NCBI RefSeq assembly: GCF_002777425.1 | Contig: NZ_MDVC01000113.1 | Coordinates: forward strand, 42,005-106,004 | From: Snodgrassella alvi | Lineage (GTDB): Bacteria > Pseudomonadota > Gammaproteobacteria > Burkholderiales > Neisseriaceae | DNA: 64,000 nucleotides | Direction of reading: 5' to 3' | Shown here: positions 20,427-30,638 of the stretch, piece by piece | How the letters are laid out: each line of letters opens with the position of its first letter | How positions within the stretch are numbered: the stretch's first letter is position 1 | Notes under the pieces: generated by a model | The model's input: the letters and a program-made list of their open reading frames with translations, nothing else | Told to the model about the DNA's origin: nothing | Database searches by the model: none | Made by a program: the position numbers and the translations under genes

Positions 20427-23252
20427 ATGATGGAAGAACAAACCAGTCTTTCTTATTTATATGGTGCCAATGCTCCTTACATTGAGGAGCTGTATGAGAA
20501 CTACCTGAAAGATCGAGATTCAGTTGATGAATACTGGAAAGATTATTTTGACAAAGTAGCTGCATTGCCAGGCTATGTTGCCAAAGATATCCCGCAATTA
20601 CCGATTCAGGAATCTTTTGCCAATCTGTCCAGACAGCATGGTACCGCTGCGCAGGGCAGTGTTGATTTAAATATGTTGCAAAAGCAGGTATCAGTATTAA
20701 ACCTGATGAATGCTTATCGTATTCTGGGTAGCCGCAATGCTAATCTGGATCCGTTAAAACGTCGTTCTAAAGAATATCTGGCTGAACTGGATCCGGCACA
20801 ATACGGATTGACGGATGCTGATATGTCTACCAGATTCTATACTGGTAGTGATTTTGCACGCAGTCAGAAGCTGCCTTTATGCGAAATTATCAATAAGCTG
20901 GATCAGACTTACTGCGGTACGGTAGGTGTGGAATATATGCACATTACCCGCCCGGATGAACGTAATTGGGTTCAGGAGCGGGTAGAAAAAGATTTATCAG
21001 CTGGCAGTTTTACTCCTGAACATAAACGTCGTATTCTGAAACAGTTAACTGCTGCCGAGACGCTGGAACGTTATTTGCATACCCGCTATGTTGGCCAGAA
21101 ACGTTTCTCACTGGAAGGTGGCGAAAGTACGATTGTTGCTCTGGATTATCTGACGCAGCATTGTGGCAATCAGGGCGTTGAAGAAGTCATGATTGGTATG
21201 GCTCACCGTGGTCGTCTGAATGTGCTGGTAAATATCCTTGGTAAAGAACCACGCGATTTATTTAGCGAGTTTGAGGGTAAATATACAACCACTCTGCCTA
21301 GCGGTGACGTGAAATACCATATGGGTTTTACTTCTGATCTGGCTACTGGTAATGGTCCGTTGCACGTTTCACTGGCTTTCAACCCTTCTCACTTGGAAAT
21401 TGTTAATCCGGTAGTTGAAGGTGCCGTCCGTGCACGGCAGAAACGTCGTGGTGAGTCTGGCCGCCAAGCTGTGTTGCCGGTATTGATTCATGGTGATTCT
21501 GCGTTTATCGGTCTGGGTGTGAATCAGGCTAATTTCAATCTGTCCCAAACCCGTGGCTATACTACTGGTGGCACTATTCATATTGTGATCAATAACCAGA
21601 TTGGATTTACCACTTCTGATTTGCGTGATACACGTTCAACTGTGTATTGTACAGATCTGGCTAAAATGGTTGACGCACCAATTTTCCATGTGAATGGTGA
21701 TGATCCTGAAGCTGTAAGCTATGTTGTAAGTCTGGCGATGGATTATCGCAAGTCATTTGGTAAAGACGCGGTAGTAGATATTGTTTGCTTCCGTAAACTG
21801 GGCCATAACGAAGGTGATGACCCAATGCTGACGCAGCCAATGATGTATAACAAGATTCATCAGCACCCGGGAACACGTGCACTGTATTCAGAGCGTCTGG
21901 TAAGCGAAAATGTGATTACTAAAGAGCAGGCGGATGGGCTGATTCAGGCTTATCGTGATGCGCTGGATAAAGGTGAACATGTTGAACAGACTACGCTGAC
22001 TGATTACAACCATAAATATGCAGTAGACTGGAAGCCTTATATGGGCACTCACTGGAACCATCCGGTTGAAACCGGTATTCCTGCCGCAGATATTCAACGT
22101 CTGACTGCAAAATTTACTACGCTGCCAGAAGATTTTACACCACATAATACTGTGAAGAGAATGCTGGCTAATCGTGTTGCCATGGCTGAAGGTACACAGC
22201 CTGTTGATTGGGGCATGGCAGAAACACTGGCTTATGCCAGTCTGGTAAGCAATGGCAATGGTGTGCGTATTTCAGGTGAAGATTCCGGCCGTGGTACTTT
22301 CTCTCACCGTCATGCTGTATTGCACGACCAGAAACGCGAAAAAAGCGATGCTGGTGCCTATGTGCCGCTACGCAATTTGAGTGAAAATCAGGCTTCTTTC
22401 CTGGTAATTGATTCAATCTTAAATGAAGAAGCTGTATTGGCTTATGAATATGGCTTTGCTTGCAGTGCACCTGATCAACTGGTTATCTGGGAAGCACAAT
22501 TTGGTGACTTTGCTAATGGCGCCCAAGTAGCAATTGACCAGTTTATTACTTCTGGTGAAACTAAATGGGGCCGTTTGTGTGGCTTAACGGTGATTTTACC
22601 TCATGGCTATGATGGTCAGGGCCCTGAACACTCTTCTGGTCGTCTGGAGCGCTGGCTGCAATTGTGCTCTGAAGAAAATATTCAGGTTGTTATGCCGTCT
22701 GAAGCTTCTCAGATGTTCCATGTATTGCGCCGTCAGGTACTGCGTCCATACCGCAAACCGCTGGTTATTTTCATGTCCAAACGCCTGTTGCGTTTCAATG
22801 AATCCATGAGCCAGCTCAGTGATTTCACTGAAGGTCATGCTTTCCGTCCGGTAATCGGCGATCAGGTTGAAGGTAATGAAAGCAGCGTTAAACGGGTGAT
22901 TCTGTGTGCCGGTCAGGTGTACTACGATATCAATAAAGCGCGTCTGGAACGTGATCTTGGCAAAGATATTGCGATTGTGCGTGTGGAACAGCTGTATCCG
23001 TTCCCATACGAACAGCTGGCTGCTGAATTGAGCCGCTATCCTAATGCAACTGAAATTCTGTGGGCTCAGGAAGAGCCAAAAAATCAGGGTGCATGGTTCC
23101 AGATTCGTCATCGTATTGAAAAGATTGCTGGCAGCAAGCAAAAAGTTATTTTTGCTGGTCGTCCGGCCAGCGCTTCACCAGCAGTGGGCTATATGAGTAA
23201 ACATGTTGCCCAGCTGAAACAACTGGTAGATGATGCTCTGGAATTGAAATAA
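20427..23252 (+). CDS. sucA: 2-oxoglutarate dehydrogenase E1 component
   Basis: 941 residues, the usual length. An N-terminal segment (SYLYGANAPYIEELYENYL) packs against E2. The thiamine diphosphate-binding core includes IGMAHRGRLNVLVN, FNPSHLEIVNPVVEG, HGDSAFIGLG and GDDPEAV, and the C-terminal transketolase-like domain contains PHGYDGQGPEHSSGRLERWL. It decarboxylates 2-oxoglutarate and succinylates the E2 lipoyl group. The start may be either of two adjacent ATGs (20427, 20430); AAGG lies upstream. First gene of sucA-sucB-lpd. Confidence 0.96.
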   Translation: MMEEQTSLSYLYGANAPYIEELYENYLKDRDSVDEYWKDYFDKVAALPGYVAKDIPQLPIQESFANLSRQHGTAAQGSVDLNMLQKQVSVLNLMNAYRILGSRNANLDPLKRRSKEYLAELDPAQYGLTDADMSTRFYTGSDFARSQKLPLCEIINKLDQTYCGTVGVEYMHITRPDERNWVQERVEKDLSAGSFTPEHKRRILKQLTAAETLERYLHTRYVGQKRFSLEGGESTIVALDYLTQHCGNQGVEEVMIGMAHRGRLNVLVNILGKEPRDLFSEFEGKYTTTLPSGDVKYHMGFTSDLATGNGPLHVSLAFNPSHLEIVNPVVEGAVRARQKRRGESGRQAVLPVLIHGDSAFIGLGVNQANFNLSQTRGYTTGGTIHIVINNQIGFTTSDLRDTRSTVYCTDLAKMVDAPIFHVNGDDPEAVSYVVSLAMDYRKSFGKDAVVDIVCFRKLGHNEGDDPMLTQPMMYNKIHQHPGTRALYSERLVSENVITKEQADGLIQAYRDALDKGEHVEQTTLTDYNHKYAVDWKPYMGTHWNHPVETGIPAADIQRLTAKFTTLPEDFTPHNTVKRMLANRVAMAEGTQPVDWGMAETLAYASLVSNGNGVRISGEDSGRGTFSHRHAVLHDQKREKSDAGAYVPLRNLSENQASFLVIDSILNEEAVLAYEYGFACSAPDQLVIWEAQFGDFANGAQVAIDQFITSGETKWGRLCGLTVILPHGYDGQGPEHSSGRLERWLQLCSEENIQVVMPSEASQMFHVLRRQVLRPYRKPLVIFMSKRLLRFNESMSQLSDFTEGHAFRPVIGDQVEGNESSVKRVILCAGQVYYDINKARLERDLGKDIAIVRVEQLYPFPYEQLAAELSRYPNATEILWAQEEPKNQGAWFQIRHRIEKIAGSKQKVIFAGRPASASPAVGYMSKHVAQLKQLVDDALELK

Positions 23253-23274
23253 TCCGAATCCATTCTGAATAACT

Positions 23275-23306
23275 GGCCACCTGGGTGGTGGCCTCCGGCC
23301 TTTTTT
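23275..23306 (+). terminator. Intra-operon terminator or attenuator between sucA and sucB
   Basis: Two overlapping hairpins: GGCCACC (23275-23281) / GGTGGCC (23287-23293), and GGCC-TCC-GGCC (23290-23300), the latter followed directly by six Ts (23301-23306). They share GGCC at 23290-23293, so they exclude each other. This may trim transcription between E1 and E2. Confidence 0.6.
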
Positions 23307-23317
23307 AGGAGTAATCC

Positions 23318-24532
23318 ATGATTATTGATGTAACCGTTCCCATGCTTCCAGAAAGTGTGACTGAAGCCACTCTGATGACCTGGAATAAAAAAGTGGGAGA
23401 TTTCGTACAGCGTGACGAAAACCTGATTGATTTGGAAACGGATAAAGTTGTATTGGAATTGCCAGCCCAGCAGGCGGGTAAACTGGTGGAAATTATTGAA
23501 GCTGATGGTGCAACTGTGACTGCAGGTCAGTTGCTGGCTAAAATTGATACTTCAGCTACTGCTGAAGCCGCTGCTCCGGCTGCGGCAGCACAGGAAGCTG
23601 CTCCTGCTGCTACCCCTGTAAATGCTGCACCGGCTAATCAGTCTCAGGCTGGTGTTGCTATGCCTGCTGCTGCCAAACTGGCTGCGGAAAAAGGTGTGAA
23701 TACAGCTACTATTCAGGGCTCAGGCCGTGATGGTCGTGTACTGAAAGAAGATGTTGCCGCTGCTGCATCTGCTCTGGCTGCTGCTCCTACAATGGTTACC
23801 ACTAAGGCTGCTGCACCTGCTACTGCCGGTGACCGTGTAGAGCAACGTGTACCGATGTCACGTCTGCGTTCCCGTGTTGCTGAACGTTTATTGCAGTCAC
23901 AGCATGAAAATGCCATTTTGACTACTTTTAACGAAGTAAACATGAAACCGGTTATGGATTTGCGTAACCGTTATAAAGAACAGTTCCAGAAAGAGTATGG
24001 AGTTAAACTGGGCTTTATGTCTTTCTTCGTTAAAGCTGCGGTTGCTGCTTTGAAGAAATACCCTGTTGTAAATGCTTCTATTGATGGCACTGATGTTGTT
24101 TATCATGGCTATTTTGATATTGGTATTGCTATTGGCAGTCCTCGTGGTCTGGTGGTGCCGATTCTGCGTGATGCTGATCAGATGAGTATTGCTGACATCG
24201 AACAGGCAATTCATGATTATGCGGTAAAAGCCAAAGATGGTAAGCTGGCATTGGAAGATCTGACTGGTGGTACTTTCAGTATTACCAATGGCGGTACTTT
24301 CGGTTCAATGATGTCTACGCCAATTATCAATCCGCCTCAATCAGCCATTTTGGGCATGCATGCTACCAAAGAACGCGCTGTAGTTGAAAATGGTCAGGTT
24401 GTGGTACGTCCAATGATGTATCTGGCTCTGTCTTATGACCACCGTCTGATTGACGGCCGTGAAGCAGTATTGACTCTGGTAGCCATTAAGGATGCTCTGG
24501 AAGATCCTGCACGTTTGCTGCTGGAGCTGTAA
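23318..24532 (+). CDS. sucB: Dihydrolipoamide succinyltransferase, E2 of 2-oxoglutarate dehydrogenase
   Basis: 404 residues. The lipoyl domain has the modified lysine Lys43 in [10 protein letters not shown]. An Ala/Pro-rich linker (about residues 85-115) follows, then a peripheral subunit-binding domain ([24 protein letters not shown]) and a catalytic domain ending in [13 protein letters not shown] with the active-site His. It transfers succinyl groups from lipoamide to CoA. AGGAG lies 7 bp before the ATG. Confidence 0.96.
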   Translation: MIIDVTVPMLPESVTEATLMTWNKKVGDFVQRDENLIDLETDKVVLELPAQQAGKLVEIIEADGATVTAGQLLAKIDTSATAEAAAPAAAAQEAAPAATPVNAAPANQSQAGVAMPAAAKLAAEKGVNTATIQGSGRDGRVLKEDVAAAASALAAAPTMVTTKAAAPATAGDRVEQRVPMSRLRSRVAERLLQSQHENAILTTFNEVNMKPVMDLRNRYKEQFQKEYGVKLGFMSFFVKAAVAALKKYPVVNASIDGTDVVYHGYFDIGIAIGSPRGLVVPILRDADQMSIADIEQAIHDYAVKAKDGKLALEDLTGGTFSITNGGTFGSMMSTPIINPPQSAILGMHATKERAVVENGQVVVRPMMYLALSYDHRLIDGREAVLTLVAIKDALEDPARLLLEL

Positions 24533-24579
24533 GAAAATTGACTGACTGCTGTAAGTAACAGTGCAGTCTGAGGATGATA

Positions 24580-24640
24580 ACCGTAATGATGGCCACAGCG
24601 GATAAAATGGCGTTTGTGCCACATTGCGGTTTTATTTTAT
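24580..24640 (+). terminator. Imperfect hairpin with T-rich tail between sucB and lpd
   Basis: Arms around ACCGTAATGATGGCCACA (24580-24597) and TGTGCCACATTGCGGT (24615-24630) pair with a few mismatches and run into TTTTATTTTAT. It probably gives partial termination inside the operon. Confidence 0.55.
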
Positions 24641-24674
24641 CAGTCAGAAATATTCATGATTGAAAGGAATTTTG

Positions 24675-26087
24675 ATGTCTCAATTTGACGTTGTGGTAAT
24701 TGGTGCTGGTCCTGGTGGCTATGTTGCTGCTATTCGTGCTGCTGAGCTGGGTTTTAAGACAGCCTGCATTGATGCTGGTTTGAATAAAAAAGGTGATGGA
24801 CCAGCATTGGGCGGTACATGCCTGAATGTGGGTTGCATTCCTTCCAAGGCTTTGTTGCAGACCAGTGAAAATTACCATGCAGCGCAAACTGAATTTGCTG
24901 AACATGGTATTGATATTCAGGTTAAAGGCTTTGATGCCAAGAAAATGATTGAACGTAAAGATGCTATTGTTAGCAAGTTGACTAATGGTATTGGCTTTCT
25001 GTTCAAAAAAGAAAAAGTAGAAAGTATTTTTGGTAAAGGTTCTCTGCAAGGCCAGGTTGATGGTTTATGGCAGATAGAGGTGGATACCAATGGTACTAAA
25101 CAGTTGGTTACTGCCAAGCATGTAATCGTGGCTACTGGTTCTCTGCCACGTCCACTGCCTTTAACTGAGATTGATAATGTTAATGTGCTGGATAATGAAG
25201 GTGCACTGAATCTTGAAGCTGTGCCAGCCAAACTGGGTATGATTGGTTCTGGTGTGATTGGTCTGGAAATGGGCTCTGTATGGAACCGTCTGGGCGCGGA
25301 GGTTACCATTCTGGAAGCCATGCCTACGTTCCTTGCTGCTGCTGATCAGCAGGTTGCCAAGGAAGCCTTCAAGGTTTTCACTAAAGAACAGGGCTTGAAT
25401 ATCCATCTTGGTGTAACGGTTAATGAAATTGTTAAGGGTGAAAACAGTGTAACTGTTAAATACACTGTTGCCGGTGAAGAAAAAACGGAAACCTTTGATA
25501 AGCTTGTTATTGCAATTGGCCGTATTCCCAATACCAATGGCCTGAATGCCGAAGGTGTTGGCTTGCAAAAAGATGAACGCGGCTTTATTGTGGTTGATGA
25601 TGAGTGCCGTACCAGTCTGCCAAATGTGTGGGCGATTGGTGATGTGGTACGTGGCCCGATGCTGGCGCATAAAGCTTCTGCGGAGGGTGTGGCTGTGGCT
25701 GAGCGTATTGCTGGACAAAAACCTTTTGTGGATATGAATACTATTCCGGCAGTTATGTATACTCATCCGGAAATTGCGTGGGTTGGCCAGACTGAGGAGC
25801 AGTTAAAAGCTGCTGGCGTGAAGTATAAAAAAGGTCAGTCCAGTTTTGCTGCTAACGGCCGTGCTCTTGGTATGGGACAGGCCAAGGGATTTGTTAAAGT
25901 TCTAGCGGATGCAGATACGGATCGTGTGCTGGGTGTGCATATCATCGGACCTGTGGCTTCTGAACTGATTGCCGAAGCTGTGATGGCTATGGACTTTAAG
26001 GCATCCAGTGAAGACATTACCCGCATTGTTCATGCTCATCCGACATTATCTGAAGCCATGCATGAGGCTGCTTCTTCAGTTAAATAA
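24675..26087 (+). CDS. lpd: Dihydrolipoamide dehydrogenase (E3)
   Basis: 470 residues from the ATG at 24675 (AAAGGA at 24663-24668); the upstream TTG is not needed. FAD motif [13 protein letters not shown], redox disulfide [19 protein letters not shown] motif [17 protein letters not shown], and the C-terminal His-Glu pair in [13 protein letters not shown]. It reoxidises the lipoyl group of SucB and hands electrons to NAD. Last gene of the TCA block; in Neisseria sucCD normally comes next but is not here. Confidence 0.95.
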   Translation: MSQFDVVVIGAGPGGYVAAIRAAELGFKTACIDAGLNKKGDGPALGGTCLNVGCIPSKALLQTSENYHAAQTEFAEHGIDIQVKGFDAKKMIERKDAIVSKLTNGIGFLFKKEKVESIFGKGSLQGQVDGLWQIEVDTNGTKQLVTAKHVIVATGSLPRPLPLTEIDNVNVLDNEGALNLEAVPAKLGMIGSGVIGLEMGSVWNRLGAEVTILEAMPTFLAAADQQVAKEAFKVFTKEQGLNIHLGVTVNEIVKGENSVTVKYTVAGEEKTETFDKLVIAIGRIPNTNGLNAEGVGLQKDERGFIVVDDECRTSLPNVWAIGDVVRGPMLAHKASAEGVAVAERIAGQKPFVDMNTIPAVMYTHPEIAWVGQTEEQLKAAGVKYKKGQSSFAANGRALGMGQAKGFVKVLADADTDRVLGVHIIGPVASELIAEAVMAMDFKASSEDITRIVHAHPTLSEAMHEAASSVK

Positions 26088-26108
26088 TATTGATTGTTAT
26101 GCTGATTT

Positions 26109-26137
26109 AACCCGTATTCTGAAAGATGCGGGTTTTT
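26109..26137 (+). terminator. Terminator of the sucAB-lpd operon
   Basis: AACCCG (26109-26114) pairs with CGGGTT (26129-26134), with partial pairing inside, followed by TTTT. Confidence 0.75.
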
Positions 26138-26262
26138 ATATATTATTACGATTGAATATATGTATTTGTATATTAAAGTTTTTATGTGGTATTTTGTTTT
26201 TATTTAAGGTAGTATCTGTTATTTTAACGTTTTTCCTGTAATAAGTACGTTAGAGGAAGTCT

Positions 26263-26926
26263 ATGCCTAAAAATTACTGTGTTTTTTATGTAGAAGAACC
26301 TTTTAATGAATTTACTGCTGGTGCGTTAATTCAGAAAGATTATTTTTATTATAAGCAGTTGAGAACTTGGAAAAGTCTGGATGCACTTTTTCCGTTTAAT
26401 GATGTCCATGATAAAAAATATGATGTCCGTGACGGTAGTGATTGGGAAAGTGTTTTAAAACCACGCATTAGAGAACGCTTGAACCATGCTGATAATTTGA
26501 TTTTGATTTTGAGTGAAGATACTTTTCAATCGCGGAGTGTGAAAGAGGAGATTGAATATGGTATTGGATATCTTAAATTACCGGTTATTGTGATTTATAC
26601 TGAATTGCATGAAAAAAAGGATATGCTGGTTACTGGAAAAAACAATGTAAATTTTAAATTACATTATTACTGGAATAAACTACCCATATTCAAGCATTTA
26701 AAAACTCAGGTTCCGGTTTTACATGTCCCGTTCGATAAAGAGATGGTTGCCAAGGCTCTTAAGAAAAATAATTTTGTTAAAAGTAGCTATATCAGACCAA
26801 ATAATTATATGCTGATGCATTGATGTTAATTGGCCTGATCATTATGCAATGTTTGTTGATATAGATAATGAAAATGTTTTAACCACGCTATTTAAAGCTG
26901 TTCAAAGTCAATTATCGCGAATATGA
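26263..26926 (+). pseudogene. Orphan ThsB-like TIR-domain gene, C-terminus frameshifted
   Basis: The first frame (26263-26823, GAGGAAG ribosome-binding site) gives 186 residues that look like the TIR-like domain once called DUF1863/MTH538, the ThsB family of Thoeris phage defence. Key segments are GSDWESVLKPRIRERL (58-73), NLILILSEDTFQSRSVK (78-94) and EEIEYGIGYLKLPVIVIY. ThsB proteins sense phage and make a nucleotide signal for ThsA. No ThsA gene is nearby. Past the stop, another frame stays open to 26924-26926 and reads like protein (DVNWPDHYAMFVDIDNE, VLTTLFKAVQSQL), so a one-base slip near 26813-26822 has probably cut about 37 residues. It may be partly functional or dead. Confidence 0.65.
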
Positions 26927-26965
26927 AAAGAGTTTTTTGCACACATGAAGCCAGTACGCTGAGTT

Positions 26966-27376
26966 TTATTCTTCCCAATGTCTTTTTACTTTATCAAGTG
27001 CTCTGCGGTCACGTTTGGTGGGTCTGCCATCAGGATATGCGGCACTTATCTGGCTGGCCTGATTCAGGGCTTTCATTTCTTCCCGTTTGGTGGCGATACT
27101 ACTGTCTTCGCTATAAAGTAAACGCGCTTCCGGTGCCGGACGACGCATTTGATTAAGCTGCTGTACCTGAATTTTATAGGGCAGGGAATTGAGGGTTAAG
27201 TCGATGATGTCACCAATCTGGATGTTTTTACTGTTTTTGACTTTGGCGCCATTGACCTGAACGCGTCCTAATTCAATATGTTTTTGTGCCAGAGCACGGG
27301 TTTTAAAAAATCTTGCTGCCCATAGCCATTTATCCAGACGCATGCTTGTTGTGCTGATATTGTTGTTTTTACTCAT
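26966..27376 (-). CDS. hslR: Heat-shock protein 15, S4-domain RNA-binding protein
   Basis: 136 residues from the ATG at 27376. The S4 domain is MRLDKWLWAARFFKTRALAQ, KHIELGRVQVNGAKVKNSKN, and a basic C-terminal tail reads RPTKRDRRALDKVKRH. In E. coli Hsp15 binds free 50S subunits that still carry nascent chains and helps recycle them. A longer frame reaches 27451, but its extra residues are not family-like. Runs convergent to the TIR gene. Confidence 0.88.
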   Translation of the reverse strand: MSKNNNISTTSMRLDKWLWAARFFKTRALAQKHIELGRVQVNGAKVKNSKNIQIGDIIDLTLNSLPYKIQVQQLNQMRRPAPEARLLYSEDSSIATKREEMKALNQASQISAAYPDGRPTKRDRRALDKVKRHWEE

Positions 27377-27485
27377 TAATGTATATCCATCCTGATGATT
27401 ATCTGTATTTATCTTAAGTGCTGATAAATGACAGATTGAATTATTTAGCAATTTTATGGCAGAAATTTGCGCTTGTTGTTCTGCT

Positions 27486-28724
27486 TTAATCCGCTTTTAC
27501 GGCAGTGCTGTCTGGTATGTCGAAGATTTGCCGCAGATAAGCCAGAAATGTGTTGTTGTCTGTCATGGTTTTACCGGGAGAATCAGATATTTTGGCTACA
27601 GATTGTCCGTTGCATTCAACCAGTTTTAATACAATATTCAATGGTGTTAAGCCCATATCGCAAGTGAAATTGGTACCAATTCCGAAACTGGTTTTGAAAC
27701 GGCTGTTAAAGTGGATATATAAATCCCATGCGCGCTGTAGATCCAAGCCGTCACTAAAGGTCAACATTTTGGTACGTGAGTCTATTTTAAGTTTCTGATA
27801 ATGGGCATATGCTTTTTCTCCCCAGATATAGGGATCGCCACTGTCATGGCGCAGTCCGTCAAACAGTTTGGCGAAATACAGGTCGAAATCGCGCAGGAAG
27901 GCATCCATGCCGACTACGTCGGTTAAGGCTATGCCCAGATCGCCACGATATTCATGTACCCATGCTTCCAATGCCGCCTTTTGGAAATCTCGTAAGCGCA
28001 CATCCAGCGCCTGAAAGGCTTGTAAGAATTCATGGGCCATGGTACCAATGGGAATCAGACCCAGCTCTTTGGCAATATGTACGTTGCTGGTTCCGCGAAA
28101 AACATTGGGGGCAGCTTGGTGAAGGGTTTTTACGACATGTTTTTGCCATGAATAACGATAACGGCGTCGAGTACCAAAATCAGAAACGATAAATGGTGAG
28201 CTGTAATATTGCTGTTCTGATGCATAGTGATGTATCAGCTCAGCTTTTGCCTGTAGACGGCGCTCGCCTTCGGCCAGTATCTCGGGAGTTTCCAGACGGT
28301 GAAAATATAGTTCGTTGACAATGGAAAGAACGAATATTTCAAAAAACATTGCCTGTATGATGGGGCCTTCGATACGGATATTCAGGTATTGGTTGCTGTC
28401 TATGGATGTTTTGATGAAACGGCGTTTCAGTTGAAACAGTTCCATATAGTCGACAAAGTCGCTCTTGATAAAGCGCAGGCTGCGCAGATATTGCAATTCG
28501 TCTGGGGTGAATCTCATCTGGCAAAGACGATCCAGCTCCCAGTTTAGTTCTTCCAGAATATCGCCTAGCGGATATTCTGTTTCATGGTTGTTACGACAGC
28601 GAAACTCATAGACACCAGTAGCCTGAGGAAACTGATGCAGGACAACCTGAAGCATGGTGAATTTATATAAATCTGTATCCAATAGGGACTGGATAATTGG
28701 CGGACGGTTGGTATCTATGGCCAT
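27486..28724 (-). CDS. pncB: Nicotinate phosphoribosyltransferase
   Basis: 412 residues. Makes nicotinate mononucleotide from nicotinate and PRPP in NAD salvage. Recognisable by [20 protein letters not shown] at the N-terminus, [18 protein letters not shown] and the conserved His segment [17 protein letters not shown] that is phosphorylated during ATP-coupled catalysis. A PncA-type nicotinamidase is encoded at 49549, so both salvage steps are in the window. Confidence 0.95.
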   Translation of the reverse strand: MAIDTNRPPIIQSLLDTDLYKFTMLQVVLHQFPQATGVYEFRCRNNHETEYPLGDILEELNWELDRLCQMRFTPDELQYLRSLRFIKSDFVDYMELFQLKRRFIKTSIDSNQYLNIRIEGPIIQAMFFEIFVLSIVNELYFHRLETPEILAEGERRLQAKAELIHHYASEQQYYSSPFIVSDFGTRRRYRYSWQKHVVKTLHQAAPNVFRGTSNVHIAKELGLIPIGTMAHEFLQAFQALDVRLRDFQKAALEAWVHEYRGDLGIALTDVVGMDAFLRDFDLYFAKLFDGLRHDSGDPYIWGEKAYAHYQKLKIDSRTKMLTFSDGLDLQRAWDLYIHFNSRFKTSFGIGTNFTCDMGLTPLNIVLKLVECNGQSVAKISDSPGKTMTDNNTFLAYLRQIFDIPDSTAVKAD

Positions 28725-28820
28725 ATCGCTGGTTTAACTCTTGAAAATAAATGCAGTTGTAATGCTATTCCAGAAAAGTATTTATACAGATTTCTGGTAT
28801 AGGCTAGCAGTTTACTTTTT

Positions 28821-29258
28821 TTATTCGGCTATTGCAGGCATTTGCAAGTGCGCACGTGCAAAAGCAATAGGTTTATCTGGCTGGTTTTGCCACATTGTTA
28901 CGGTAACGTGTGAAATGCGCTTACCGGCATGCAGAATCTGACATTGGGCATAGCTGTCCAGTGCCTTACCACTAAGTAAATAATCTGTTGAGTAGTCAAT
29001 TATCCGGGCGGGTTCAGACAGGTTTTGCTGTTCCAGCAAATATAAATTAATACAGCTTTGTAAAAAGCCGCCAATCAGGCCGCCATGAAGTGCGGGCAGG
29101 AATATATTACCAATATTCTGTTGAGCAAAAGGCAGGCAGTAAAGACGTTTGTTCTGGCTGTCTGTACCGATTTTCAGATTAATTGCTGCACTATAAGGCA
29201 TAAGCTGATGAGCTTTGCTGGTTAATTGTGTATCCAGCTGGAAAATATTTGGATTCAT
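28821..29258 (-). CDS. PaaI-type hotdog thioesterase, second of a pair
   Basis: 145 residues with the hotdog-fold signature FLPALHGGLIGGFLQSCINL and a C-terminal strand VTMWQNQPDKPIAFARAHL. It overlaps the upstream thioesterase gene by 4 bp. Such proteins hydrolyse acyl-CoA; the substrate is unknown. The usual catalytic acid of PaaI (Asp/Glu after the HGG loop) is not obvious, so it may act as a partner of the first copy. Confidence 0.75.
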   Translation of the reverse strand: MNPNIFQLDTQLTSKAHQLMPYSAAINLKIGTDSQNKRLYCLPFAQQNIGNIFLPALHGGLIGGFLQSCINLYLLEQQNLSEPARIIDYSTDYLLSGKALDSYAQCQILHAGKRISHVTVTMWQNQPDKPIAFARAHLQMPAIAE

Positions 29259-29734
29259 TTGACCTGCTCCTGTTGCAGGTATGCCTGTAATGCCTGTAGT
29301 TCTGTTTCAGATAGCGGGGTATGAATAAAGGTGGCCATACCCAGAGCAAAGGGCTGATTTTCATCTTCCTGAAAGCAATGGCTACGAATAAAGGCAATCT
29401 GTCCTTCCTGTCGATAACAATGCGCACGAACATGAATTGATTGATTGGCTGTAGGCCATTTCAGGTAATCTATGCGCATATCCAGTGTGGCTGTGGTTTC
29501 AAACTGCTGAAACAATGCGGCCAGTGAGCAGGCAGAAGCCATGTCAACAAGTGTAGTGATTACACCGCCATGAATATTGCCGCTGTCAGTGTTTTCAAGT
29601 AGTTCATCGCGCCAGTCAACAGATATAACCGGTTCAGTGGAGCTACAGTCTCCATAAATTTTTAACCAGCGGCAATGCGGTAAATTCAGATAATGATTAA
29701 ACAGGGTTTTAAATAACCCGGGCTGGGCAGGCAT
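29255..29734 (-). CDS. PaaI-type hotdog thioesterase, first of a pair
   Basis: 159 residues. The core motif NIHGGVITTLVDMASACSLAA has the expected Asp in LVDMA, and DMRIDYLKWP matches the second hotdog strand. Predicted acyl-CoA thioesterase of unknown substrate. It follows scpA by 58 bp and overlaps the next thioesterase gene by 4 bp, so the two probably work together. Confidence 0.82.
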   Translation of the reverse strand: MPAQPGLFKTLFNHYLNLPHCRWLKIYGDCSSTEPVISVDWRDELLENTDSGNIHGGVITTLVDMASACSLAALFQQFETTATLDMRIDYLKWPTANQSIHVRAHCYRQEGQIAFIRSHCFQEDENQPFALGMATFIHTPLSETELQALQAYLQQEQVK

Positions 29735-29792
29735 AAGGATATCCTGATGTAAATATTAATTGTTATATTAGGGTTTTTCACTGTGCTTGTCA

Positions 29793-30638
29793 CTATGGAG
29801 CTGATTCATTAACCGGTGTTGAATCGGTGCCGGCTTCCACACCAGCAGTCTGAATGGCAATTGGGTCTTCAGTGCTGTGCTGGGTAATGTAGACCAGTCC
29901 TTCCTTGGCCAGTTCCAGCAATGCGATGAAAGTAGTGACTACCAGTGCCAAACTGTCGTTGCGGCCGAAAAGTTCGGTAAAGTAACAGTGCTGACGGGTT
30001 TGCAGATGGCGTAAAACGGCGGTCATCTGGGCGCGTACGGATAAGGTTTCTTTGACGACATTATGGCTGCGCTTGTGCTGGGAGCGTGCCAGAATCGCCA
30101 GCCATGCACGAGTTAAATCTGCTACCTGTACTTGCGGTGGCTGGGTAATGGCAACCAGTTCTACGGGTAGCCACGCCCAGGCAAAATCACGTCCTGCACG
30201 GGGTAAGGCATCCAGTTCGGCAGCCGCCAGTTTCATCTGTTCATAGGCAAGCAGGCGGCGTACCAGTTCGGCACGCGGATCGGCTGCTTCTTCCTCGCTG
30301 GCTGGCGGGGTGGGCAGAAGTAAACGGGTTTTAATTTCAATCAGTACTGCTGCCATTAACAGATATTCGGCTCTTAAATCCAGTTCGTGCTGCTGCATTT
30401 GATGGATATAGGACAGATATTGTTCGGTTACTGTGAGCATGGGAATATCAAGTACGTCAATATTCTGTTTGCGAATCAGATACAGCAGTAAATCCAGCGG
30501 GCCTTCAAAACTCTGTAAAACGACTTGCAGGGCATCAGGGGGGATAAACAGGTCGTGCGGAATCTCAGTAACTGGCTGTCCGAAAAGTACAGCTACAGTT
30601 TTTTCCGCGGTATTTACTGTACTCATGCCTGCGTTCAT
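29793..30638 (-). CDS. scpA: Segregation and condensation protein A
   Basis: 281 residues from the ATG at 30638, which overlaps the tcdA stop (ATGA). SFEGPLDLLLYLIRKQNIDV is the kleisin N-terminal signature, and the C-terminal winged helix covers the last 80 residues. ScpA bridges the SMC heads in chromosome condensation. A possible upstream start would overlap tcdA further and is less likely. No scpB is seen here. Confidence 0.92.
   Translation of the reverse strand: MNAGMSTVNTAEKTVAVLFGQPVTEIPHDLFIPPDALQVVLQSFEGPLDLLLYLIRKQNIDVLDIPMLTVTEQYLSYIHQMQQHELDLRAEYLLMAAVLIEIKTRLLLPTPPASEEEAADPRAELVRRLLAYEQMKLAAAELDALPRAGRDFAWAWLPVELVAITQPPQVQVADLTRAWLAILARSQHKRSHNVVKETLSVRAQMTAVLRHLQTRQHCYFTELFGRNDSLALVVTTFIALLELAKEGLVYITQHSTEDPIAIQTAGVEAGTDSTPVNESAP

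Noticed and set aside
22596..23141. 181-codon minus-strand frame opposite sucA
   Set aside because: Shadow of the conserved SucA C-terminal domain; no independent signals.
25161..25766. 201-codon minus-strand frame opposite lpd
   Set aside because: Overlaps the intact lpd gene completely; the product resembles no protein family.
26263..26926. Complete Thoeris defence operon
   Set aside because: Only a ThsB-like TIR gene is present; neighbours are lpd and hslR, with no ThsA-like gene.
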